A DNA stretch of 64,000 nucleotides from Citrus sinensis (lineage: Eukaryota; Streptophyta; Magnoliopsida; Sapindales; Rutaceae): positions 30,291,001 through 30,355,000 of the forward strand of contig NC_068563.1 of NCBI RefSeq assembly GCF_022201045.2, read 5' to 3'. Below, in pieces: positions 1 through 11,248 of the stretch (position 1 is the stretch's first letter; each line of letters opens with the position of its first letter). The position numbers and the translations under genes were made by a program. Below the pieces are notes generated by a model. That model made no database searches, had not been told where the DNA came from, and was given only the letters and a program-made list of their open reading frames with translations.

Positions 1-5
1 GATTC

Positions 6-672
6 GGATATTATCACTTGACCACCAAAGGTATTCTAACACATCATGTCAGTACTACGGTTTGGTAAAACCATCAGTCTACCATCAAACGTTTAAACTG
101 TTAGTATTTTTTCACCATTCTGTTAAAACTCAGTTAATATGTAACGAAAAATTTATAAAATGTCAAATTTACCCCTGGAGCGTAAATGACCATGTAATTA
201 ACCTTTTATGAATTTTGTAATTAAAACATCATTTGTTGTTCTTCCTTCTTAAAGGGCAAAAATTACCCTTTATGAATTTTATAAAATTGACCTTTTAAAA
301 GATAATGTAATTAACCTTTTATGAATTTTGTAATTAAATCATCATTTGTTGTTCTTCCTTCTTAAAGGGTAAAAATTACCCTTTATGAATTTTGTAAAAT
401 TGACCTTTTAAAAGACCATATAATTAACATTTTATGAATTTTATAATTAATCATCATTTGTTGTTCTTCCTTCTTAAAGGGCAAAATCGTTTTTTACGTT
501 CCAGGGGTAAAATTGACCTTTATGAATTTTCTATTACATATTAACTGAGTTTTAACGGAATGGTGGAAAAATACTAACAGTTTAAACGTTTGGTGGTAAA
601 CTGATGATTTTACCAAACTGTGATACTAACATGATGTGTCAGAATATCTTTGGTGGGAAAATGATAATATCC
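6..672. mobile_element. Foldback MITE with long terminal inverted repeats
   Basis: The left arm (about 6-185) and right arm (about 500-672) are inverted copies. Both begin GGATATTATC when read inward and share long matching stretches such as AAACGTTTAAACTGTTAGTA and AAAACTCAGTTAATATGTAA. The arms differ at scattered positions, so the insertion is not very recent. There is no transposase, so this is a non-autonomous DNA element. The long arms suggest a Mutator-like or foldback type. Only 5 bases lie to its left in the window, so a target-site duplication cannot be tested. The centre is a three-copy tandem repeat. Confidence 0.75.
188..487. repeat. 113-bp tandem repeat, about 2.7 copies
   Basis: Units start at 188, 301 and 414, exactly 113 bases apart. 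Each opens with GACCATGTAATTAACC or a close variant and contains TCATCATTTGTTGTTCTTCC. The third copy is cut short where the right arm of the foldback element begins. Confidence 0.85.
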
Positions 673-1640
673 TCATTTGATTTATGTACTATCGTACTTT
701 ATTTTGTTAACCCGTCATTAAGAGTTAACTGGCAAAACAAGGATTTTGCGGTTTTTGGATTTAGAATAAAATGGACAGAAGTTGCTTAATATTTCTTCTT
801 TAATCTTTTATTGATTAGTTATTGCAAAGAATAAATTTTTTAAAATTATTCCTTAGCTTAACTTAGTCATTGTCACCATATATATTTTGGGAGTAACATT
901 TTTTTATTTCATTGCTCTTAAGGATGGCCAATTAAAAATATCTCTATAATTTATTCTTGGAGCAAATTTTCAAGATGATCTTTAGATGAATTATATCAAA
1001 GTATATCTGAAAAAAATTTTAAATTAGGCACAAAATGTAATTTTTTTCCCAAAAAAAAATTCATGCAGTTATAATTGTAAAAGCACAATTATAATAATAG
1101 CAATTAATAGAAGAATATAACGACCTAGGACTAGGGATAGCAATGGATCGAGTTGGATTGGACTTGATTGAGCTTGAACCTGACTCAATCACTAAAATAA
1201 AAGGTCCAACCCGAAAAAAGGTTAGGTTAATTTTTTTAAAGATTTTTTTATGATATTAAGTAATTTAAGTTATAAAAAAAAACTCCCTATTTATATTAAA
1301 ATTTAAAAGTTTTAAAACTTTTTTAAAGTATCATAAACATAAAAATTACTCAAGGTCTCAACAATATAATTATATAAATAATAAAATAAACATAAACATA
1401 ATTTTTTTTAAGTTTCAAGGTCGGGATGGGGAAGGTAGGGCTTGAAACTTAAATCGGTTCAAAATTCTTACTGGGTCTTTTTGCCATGTATACTGGGGAG
1501 AGACTTGTATCAAAGAATTTCAAAGTATGTGGCGGACCCATCTGTTATTAACAAAATATGATAGAAGACGACGTCGTAGCAAGAAAATGGCAGATTTGTA
1601 ATTTAATGAAAAGTAGGGCATCAAGCTCAAACTTCCGTGT
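673..1640. other. AT-rich spacer with a possible degenerate hAT relic
   Basis: No gene is visible. At 1132 the sequence TAGGGATAGCAATGG resembles a hAT-type end, and near 1480-1495 there is TTTTTGCCATGTATA, roughly its inverse. No 8-bp target duplication was found, so the relic (about 1132-1495) is only tentative. The last part is probably the RPS4 promoter. Confidence 0.4.
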
Positions 1641-1664
1641 CCTATATCTATCTAAATGCCAATG

Positions 1665-1673
1665 TTAGGGTTT
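1665..1673 (+). promoter_or_regulatory. Telo-box in RPS4 promoter or leader
   Basis: TTAGGGTTT is the reverse complement of AAACCCTAA, the telo-box found near the start sites of plant ribosomal-protein and translation genes. It lies 111 bases upstream of the RPS4 start codon. Its function here is inferred from position only. Confidence 0.5.
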
Positions 1674-1783
1674 TGCGGGAGTGGAGCTAGCAGCGCTTGT
1701 GAGTGCATTTTTCACTTCGTTTTTGTTTTGCAGGACTGTGACACGCCGTTGGCGAATCCAAGCTCAGGCTCACGAACACAAAA

Positions 1784-3592
<1,809 letters not shown>

Positions 3593-4415
3593 TAAACTTC
3601 ATGGTCTTTGCGATATGGTTTTAGAAAGTTTACTAGATGAAAGTTTTGCAGTTTGACACTTTTGTGATTGCTTGTTTGATTTTCTTGTTGGTGATACTAG
3701 TTATCATAAAGTTTTGAGTTTTAATACTGGTTTCAATTTTAGTTTTGTGATGAAACAGGTGACTCTTTTATTTTATCAGCGGCAATATTATTGGCAATGA
3801 ATTTTTGGCCCAAAGTGACTGACATTTCTCTTCTTCTGCCGGTGTGTCCTTAGGTCGAAGTCATTGCTGATAATTTTATTGTTGGATTATTTTATAAACT
3901 AGTGATTTTTTTTTTAATTTAAAAAAAGAAAAGATAATATTTCATTAAAATCCAAATAGCGGCTGCAGGTGTAATGCAGCAGCAGTACCCACAATAAAGA
4001 TCAAATTGCAGTGATCTATCCCTACGCAATCTTAATGAAAGTAGAGAAAAGACTGACTTTTGCGCTTGTGGTATCAATAAAAGATGCCTACAATGGAAGT
4101 ACACATAATATATTTGCGCTTCATTTACACATACATCATAAAAAATGCCTCCAATGGAAATACACATAATAAATTTGAGCTTCATTTACAAATACATCCC
4201 CACTCTTTTTACTACTATAAAGTAGTCTTTCTAATGGTAGTGGAATAGATCTATTGCAATGATTTATTTATAGCTTCAAGCGTTCCAGATCAAGGAGAAC
4301 ACTTATTAACTAAAGAGTTCAATAAGAACACACAACTGAGGTGAAGGCTCAAACAAAATAATTACCCTCCCACCAAAAGGAAAAGGAGGCTGAAACAAGG
4401 AGTGGAGGGCACGGT
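3593..4415. other. RPS4 3' UTR and spacer
   Basis: The first 200-300 bases are likely RPS4 3' UTR. The rest has no gene. It contains a duplicated 61-bp unit and is where the missing last exons of the ferritin pseudogene would be expected. I could not find them. Confidence 0.6.
4084..4205. repeat. 61-bp imperfect tandem duplication
   Basis: ATGCCTACAATGGAAGTACA at 4084 recurs as ATGCCTCCAATGGAAATACA at 4145, with the downstream CTTCATTTACA also repeated. There are two copies with several differences. Confidence 0.75.
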
Positions 4416-6333
4416 AATTACTAAGTGTAAACTTGTGAGCTTCTCATTATTAAGCTTTTCAAGAGACAGCATAAGTTCCATTGCTGAGTCAAATATCACA
4501 AATATTAGCATTATGGAAGCAGTTAAAGGATTGATCTTATATGAATGTCTCATAATGCAAGAAGTAAAACAAAAATTGCAAAACTTATTGGTGGAGACTG
4601 TGACCAGCCAAATTGACTTATTTGGTCCTCCAAAGAAACAAATTTTTAAAGACATAAAAACCTATCAGGTTTGACAGAATCCTGCTTTATCCACATTTTG
4701 ATACAGGACGGCCGATAACCAGTTAACCACAAGGGTTATGCATAAATGAATTAGAAGTATGCAAGAATTTAGTGACATGGTCACCTAAGTCATATACAGT
4801 AGAGCATCTCCACTGAAACAGTAAGTAAAAAGCATCATGCAAAAGACAGTTATATAACCACCAAACTCCTATACGGAAACCACAGGTGAAGATATAAATA
4901 AATGGAAACAACTGAGGATATGTCGTCCAAACCTACTAGCTAGAAAGCAGCAAAACTTACCATTAACCCTATTGAAGATGATCAAATTCTGACAAGGGCA
5001 TCAACATTGACTGGAGCTTAACATTTCCCCTTCGTTTATTCTATGTCATTCAAAAAGGAACAGAAACGTGTTAGACATCAAAATCCAGACTACACAGCAA
5101 ATTGGAAACATGATGTCATGCAGTAAAGTAGGCATTACCTCATACTCCATGAATTTCTCAGCATGTTGACTTTCTTCTTCTCTGGAATCCTTGAAAAATC
5201 TATAAGTAATTGACCAATGAATTACTGTGTACAATTTGATTGACAAACATTATTAGAGAGATATTAAGTTTGCAAGAGAGCAACATTTTCTCTGACAAAG
5301 TAGGCATACATGGCATGATTAGATGTAGGAAACATTATATTCCAAACGGATCCTGAGAACAGACATTTAGTAAGGAGCATGGGCAGAATTACTGCAGAAA
5401 AATATAGTTCTGGCCAATAAATATAAGAATTTTGTTTAATAAGTGAAACGAACAGAAGCAAATATATCATATTGAAGAGAAAGTGAACATTCCTGGGGAC
5501 CAAAATGGATCTTAAAGACTTGGGAAAGACGTTGCACATGCAGAAGTGAGTTAAACAATCCTAAATTAAACAATTTTAAAGGGCAAAACATATCAAAACA
5601 TGGAATAAAAAATACATCCAACAAAAAAAGAGCAAGCATAAAGCTCAAAATGGGCGCTTTTCAATAACTTACTGTGAATGTATGAAACTTAATAGGAAAA
5701 CAATTTACAGAGGGATGGATGACATCTCAAAGGAACTATATGAAACTTTTTTCAAGAATGATACATAACCACAACCAATGGCATGATAAATCAAACCAAA
5801 GAAGTAGAGAAAGAAGGGGAATCCAATATACACATTGCAATCTAAAATGGGCTTCATCAAACAGAAAAAAGAAATGAAAATATCCATCACAAAGCAACTC
5901 AATGTGCAGTTTCATTTTCATCTTGAGTAATGATTGGTATATAATAATGAATAACTCAGCCACTCAACAATAATCTTATATATATTGCAATTATGAAAAA
6001 CAAAATGTGAAACGAGCTTGATCTGTTCATTGATGGCAGCCTCATAACACTGGTCATTGTACTTGTGGCAAGCAAGTGATTCATGAGGACACTGGGAACA
6101 TGAAGAAGCTCCTTCTTTACTTCCTCAAAAGGCAAAAAAAAAAGAAAAGGAAACGACCAATGAGGATCCATTACTTGCCTCCTTTGAACACAAAACCACA
6201 ACACATCACTTGCATTTCTCTTGAGACATCTAACAAATGATAAGAAACCATTTGCATTCTTGCAATGAGAACAAGGATGAGAGAAACAGAGTCTTTCACT
6301 CAATGGGATTGAAGAATAAGACTGGCGTAGCAC
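4416..6333 (-). pseudogene. Ferritin pseudogene, introns kept, 3' exons missing
   Basis: Minus-strand pieces follow plant plastid ferritin in order: FEEVKKEL (near 6107-6131), then HKYNDQCYEAAINEQI (6020-6075, in another frame). EYNVSYI and HAMYAYFVRENVAL follow (5270-5342, again frame-shifted). FFKDSREEESQHAEKFMEYE (5139-5199) is flanked by good splice sites (CTTATAG and GTAATG). Next is a unit reading GNVKLQSMLMPLSEFDH (4961-5040), then AMELMLSLEKLNNEKLTSLH (4422-4495). The exon at 4961-5040 has TAG where the family has Lys in the PEKGD stretch, plus a one-base insertion before its donor. The last exons (E-helix, VWHFDQML) are absent. The presumed start reads GTG. Because introns remain, this came from DNA duplication rather than retroposition. 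Functional ferritin stores iron in plastids; this copy cannot encode it. Confidence 0.88.
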
Positions 6334-6859
6334 CGTTTTGTTTTAAAGATTGGTTTGTTTAATTTATTTTTTAATTAAAAAACCAAATAGTTCGACGGAG
6401 TTAGAGAATGGGAAATGGAAGTGAAAGCGAAGAAGGTGGCAACTTGTAAAGGGTAATATCCGCCAATCCGGGTGTCAAGGGGAATATACGGCCGTTGATG
6501 GAGTGACACGTGGATGGTTGTGATGGATTAATGATGATGAGCGCGTGACGTGATTATATATCCGTTTATGTTGATTATCCAGCTTTAATACAATTTTATC
6601 AGATTTTAAAAAAAAATAGAAGGATGAACAATTTCATGAATTAATTTTTTAGCCTCATATCTATCTTTTTAGAATTTGAATTTGAAAACTATCGTCAACT
6701 TTATCAGATGAATATTTAGTAATTTATAATATTTTTGTTATAATTTATAGCGAAAATTAATAGAAAGAATTTTTTTTAACTCGAACCGCAATACACATGC
6801 TTGAAAATTTTGTTTGGTAAGAATATCATGAATTTTGTTTTTTGAAAAGAAAAAAAAAT
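6334..6859. other. Spacer between ferritin pseudogene and SINE
   Basis: No gene. On the minus strand, 6400-6560 would be the old ferritin promoter. It contains ACACGTGG near 6510, an ABRE/G-box-like core. The rest is AT-rich. Confidence 0.4.
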
Positions 6860-7080
6860 CTAAATGTAAAATTCTTTTTTTTTTTTTTGTTTAAACCATC
6901 CGATTTCCGGCGACGGTATTAGGCCCCGACTAATTTAAATTTAGGGTGTAGTCACAATTAAGGCTCTTTACCCCTTTTAAATAGTGTGTTTAATGGAGAT
7001 CGAACCCGAGAGCTCTTTCCACTTACCCAGCCTGCGTTGCCAACTGAGCCAGAACCCTTTGCTAAATGTAAAATTCTTTT
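6860..7080 (-). mobile_element. tRNA-derived SINE with 19-bp target duplication
   Basis: Read on the minus strand, the body (7061 to 6879) has an RNA polymerase III A box TGGCTCAGTTGG (7051-7040) and B box GGTTCGATCTCC (7006-6995). It ends in an A-rich tail. It is flanked by identical 19-bp copies of CTAAATGTAAAATTCTTTT (6860-6878 and 7062-7080), a classic target-site duplication. Body length is about 180 bp. The perfect duplication suggests a fairly young insertion. It lies about 115 bases upstream of the TATA box of the GH17 gene. Confidence 0.92.
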
Positions 7081-7195
7081 AAACACAGTGGCAAGCACTT
7101 GCACTGTTTGTACAGCGGCTGCATCGCACTCTCTTCAAACACTGGCCCACAAAACCAGCCAGTCACTATGACTCATTTATGCTTCTACCAGTTCT

Positions 7196-7203
7196 TATAA
7201 AAA
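7196..7203 (+). promoter_or_regulatory. Probable TATA box of GH17 gene
   Basis: TATAAAAA lies 53-60 bases upstream of the start codon at 7256, which predicts a short leader of about 30 bases. Confidence 0.5.
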
Positions 7204-7255
7204 TCCATCCTTTCTACAAAAATTTTCAATCAAAAATCACTCTTTAATCCCAAAA

Positions 7256-9981
7256 ATGTTTCCATATCTCACTCTTTTGGTCCTCCTCTTAGCCATCCCT
7301 TCAATGGGCTCACTGGCTGGAGCAATAGGGGTGAACTGGGGCACCAATGCCTCCCATCCGTTGCCACCAGCGAAGGTTGTGGAGCTCTTGAAAGCCAACA
7401 ACATCGCAAAAGTCAAGCTTTTTGATGCTGACCCACTTGTCCTGGAAGCCCTTTCTGGCTCTAACATTGGTGTCACTGTTGGCATCCCGAATTCTCTGCT
7501 CAAAAGCTTAAACTCTTCCAAGAAAGCTGCTGAGAGTTGGGTCCATGACAATGTCACCAGATACTTTTCTGCTGGTCATGGCAATGGAGTCAGATTTGAG
7601 TATGTCTTCGTTATTATATATTGCTAATAGTAAGTAGTAACTAGTCTTGGTCAGATGTTTGTTTTGCTCGATGAAAATGTCGATAGCTTGACGTAGGGTT
7701 CCTGGGATCTTTTTCCAAGTTTTTTATTGTTTCTGATTGTGGAAGCTGTGTAAGTTTTTGGAGGAAAATGTGGACAGCTGGCGTATTGTCTGGTTTTTGG
7801 TTGATTTGATTCCTGTCATGGAAGTTTAGTCTTTACAACTCCATTGCACAACTGCCTTAACTAATAACTTGACTGGGTGACACACACTGCTTTATTTAAT
7901 GCTCTCAATTTGAAACTTTTTTTTTATTTTTAATGAACAAAAGCATACGGTAACAATTTTTAACACCTTATCAAGGATAAGATTCATTCTGTTGGTATCT
8001 CTAACATTCCATTGTTGATCTCTTAGACCAGTGTTGAATACATTGTGACTTGAACCATAGAAATATAAAACCCTGCTGGAGAATCAACTATGTTGTTAAA
8101 AATTGATCTTATGTTCTGTATCACTTAGATGATAATTTTCTTGATATTCATGGTTTGTTGGATTTATTAAAAGAAAATATTGTTTTCTTGCACTTTAGCT
8201 GTTTACAACAAGGTGAAAGGATCACTCAGTATGGTTTACGCATACTTGTTTGGCATTTGGAATTATTGCTTCTCCTAAAAAGTAGTTTGTTAGACAACTG
8301 AACACATTGTAAAATTTGACGTTGTGTCCACTATGGATTTTTTAAAGGTTTTTTGTCATGGTTTCCTAAAGAATTGGCTACAAGATCTGATGGTATCATT
8401 CAAAGACAGTTTTAGAAGCTTACATTCTAGCATCTGTAAATTATCAGAGGCTGCTAAAGTGTTTGCAAGTTAGGAACAAGCTGTCAGTGACTCCAGGAGC
8501 TGCACTCCTAAATTTTAAGTACTGCTTGGTCGACAACGTTTTAGCATATAAACCTATTATTATAGATCTTTGAGTGATTGTATTGAGGTTAGGTTCATAT
8601 CCTAGAACTATCTTCACTAGGTGTATAGGCTGGGGTGTTGAAGATGCGAAAATGTCTCCCTCCTTGTTCAAAGTGAATCTGCAATGGTAGTTAGGGAAAA
8701 GCAAGCAATGAATTAGGAGTTTCTAATGTTGCAGTAGCTACAACTGATTTGTTTTGTTTATATGATCCATATTAGAGGCAAAATGGAGTGTTGCTTTGTG
8801 CTTACTACTATTTGGACCTATTTTTCTTTCTTTGATAGAAAATTGATACTAACTGGACATTTTATAGGTATGTTGCTCTTGGAGATGAGCCATTTCTCCA
8901 AAGTTATAGTGAGCAGTTCCATCCCTTTATCATAGGAGCAGCCATGAATATCCAAATAGCTTTGGGCAGAGCAAACTTGGCAAGTGAAGTGAAAGTTGTG
9001 GTTCCATGCAGTTTTGATACCTTCCTGTCAGAATCTGGTAAGCCATCAGGAGGACACTTCAGACCTGATCTCAACAAAACCATGATCGAACTCCTTGAAT
9101 TTCTCAGCAAACATCATTCGCCTTTCTTTGTGACCATCTCGCCCTTCATAAGTTTTCACCAAAATAAAAACATCTCCCTAGACTTTGCTTTATTCAAAGA
9201 GACAGCACACCCTCATAAGGACAGCCACAAAACATACAAAAACAGCTTTGACTTAAGCTATGACACCCTGGTTACTGCATTATCAACAGTTGGGTTTCCT
9301 GAAATGGATATTGTTGTGGCACAAATTGGTTGGCCTACAGATGGAGTAGCCAATGCCACCTCATCTACTGCTGAGATTTTCATGAAAGGTCTGATCAACC
9401 ACCTTCGAAGCAGATCGGGTACCCCACTTAGGCCTCGGAATCCACCGATAGAAACATATATTTATAGTCTTCTAGATGAGGATCAAAGGAGGACTGCCAC
9501 TGGAAATTTTGAGAGACACTGGGGCGTTTTCACCTTTGACGGCCAAGCCAAGTATCATCTTAACTTTGGCCAGAATGCTGAAAAGCTAGTGAATGCACGA
9601 AATGTTGAGTACCTTCCTTCCAGGTGGTGTGTTGTGAACAACAATAAAGACTTGTCTAATGCAACTGCAATTGCCTTAGAGGCTTGTTCTGTTGCTGATT
9701 GCTCTGCAATCTCTCCTGGTGGATCCTGTCACAATATCAGTTGGCCCAGGAATATATCATATGCATTTAATAGCTACTATCAGCAGCATAATCAAAGGCA
9801 TGATAGCTGTGATTTTGGTGGGTTAGGTTTGATCACCACTGTTGATCCATCAGCAGATAATTGCAGGTTTACTATTGAACTCCGGACCTCTCATTCTGCT
9901 TCTCTTCATGGGGCCTATCTTTTCCTTCGGACGGTATTGCTGATGTTCAGTACTTTCACTTGTCTGTCAAAATTTACATAG
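7256..9981 (+). CDS. GH17 glucan endo-1,3-beta-glucosidase-like protein with X8 domain, probable GPI anchor
   Basis: Exons 7256-7599 and 8868-9981 give 485 residues. The order is a signal peptide (1-22), a GH17 barrel from AIGVNWGTNASHPLPP to about residue 350, an X8/CBM43 domain (about 368-452, from WCVVNNNKDLSNATAIALEA, with spaced Cys and ISPGG), and a hydrophobic tail typical of a GPI signal. Such proteins act at the cell surface or plasmodesmata on callose. The general-acid Glu is present in ALGDEPF (about residue 122). However, the nucleophile motif normally written GEIGWP reads VVAQIGWPTDG, so Gln stands at about residue 267. The enzyme may therefore bind rather than cut glucan. Phase across the 1268-bp intron is clean (GA|G). 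The nearest relative I recall is the Arabidopsis gene next to TAF15b on chromosome 5. Confidence 0.92.
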
Positions 9982-11107
9982 TATAAGGCATCCCACGGCT
10001 ACTATGATCTGCTCTCGAAGTTTGATTCTTTTTTTGGAAGCTTTTCCATCTTGATCTAAACTGGGAAAGCAGGAGGGAATGACCGGCAGGATCCATTTTT
10101 GTAGTTGTTAGGATCTTTGTCAACACTCCTACTTGCTAGTGGAATTGAAAGATCAATTGAGCGAAAATAGTGGTGTGAAGCATGGAACATACATTGTGTT
10201 GATGACTAATGTAATTCATGCTGAAATGATTCATTTATCAAGTGATTTGAATTCAACTATGCAGTCCATTGTGCATGTAATTGGTAGAGGACCTGGATAT
10301 GATTTGTCATTTGGAGCCATTTGCCAAGGGATTTTGGTATGAATGATTATTGCACAAGTAAGACGCATGTGAAGGCTTCGGAAACTCTATAGTGCATCGA
10401 TGTAGATGTATGTCGGAACAAAATTGATATTCAGTCTTTTAAAATTATCATCATTATTATATTATTTGCCTAAGCGGGGTTCAATGGTGTTGGGTGAGAA
10501 TCATTAATCTTATTTGTAATTTTATGTCACTTAAATATAGTGGCGCTGCGCAGCGGTTGACAAGAGGTCTTCACCGTCCGGATTCCAGTACAACATGAGT
10601 TAGTGAATTTAGATACTAGAAATTAGAATAATAGCCAGTCAGTCAGCCGATGCCAAATCCTAAAAGTTTAGCTTCTTAGAATCTTCCAATAGGCCTAAGA
10701 ATCAATCATATTTGGAACTCGTTATCTCAGGCAGGCAAGTTATATATAGATGCCCAAAGAAGAACGTCCTTAATCCTTATGGAGGAAATGTAATAAATAC
10801 AGATATTTTGATTTTGGTTGAGATTTGACCCGTCGTTTTGGTCTCGACTCAGAGCAAGGAGCGTCACATAAGTAGTGTAGTTACTACTTGCTAGTTAGCG
10901 GTCAACGTGCCTATTTGCTTTAGCGCGACAAATTATATTTGATAATCGTTCGTTTTTAAGATTTGGTCAGTCGTAAATCCGTAAGCAAATTAGAAAAAAG
11001 AGGGGGTAAAAAAAAAAAGAAGGCAAGCCGGTCTCTTTTGTAAATCAATCATAATTTTGGACTGTTTCTGTAAATTTCCCCAAAAAAGATCTTGGATGCA
11101 GTCGCCC
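9982..11107. other. 3' UTR and intergenic spacer
   Basis: The first few hundred bases are likely GH17 3' UTR. A 69-codon open frame at 10133-10342 has no recognisable similarity and I do not count it. The remainder is spacer leading to the TAF15b promoter. Confidence 0.5.
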
Positions 11108-11126
11108 CACGTGTAGAGCTATATAG
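11108..11126 (+). promoter_or_regulatory. G-box and TATA-like element upstream of TAF15b
   Basis: CACGTG at 11108-11113 is followed closely by CTATATAG at 11119-11126, about 125 bases before the start codon. AAACCCTAG near 11234-11242 resembles a telo-box in the leader. All are inferred from motif and position. Confidence 0.4.
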
Positions 11127-11248
11127 AAGCTATGCTCACGCGTACTAAGACATTATAAACCTAATATCCTAATCTTGTTCTTATTTTGTTCTCTCTCTAA
11201 ATTCTTCGTTGATCTCGTAACAAGGCGCGAGCGAAACCCTAGATCGGC

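Noticed and set aside
5956-6333. Minus-strand open frame as a novel 125-residue protein
   Set aside because: It contains FEEVKKEL and is the first part of the ferritin pseudogene read through a frame shift.
6995-7051. Possible tRNA gene on the minus strand
   Set aside because: A and B boxes are present, but there is no acceptor stem or anticodon arm. The A-rich tail and 19-bp target duplications show it is a SINE.
10133-10342. 69-codon open frame after the GH17 gene
   Set aside because: No ATG (it opens at CTA/CTT-type codons), no similarity; probably 3' UTR.
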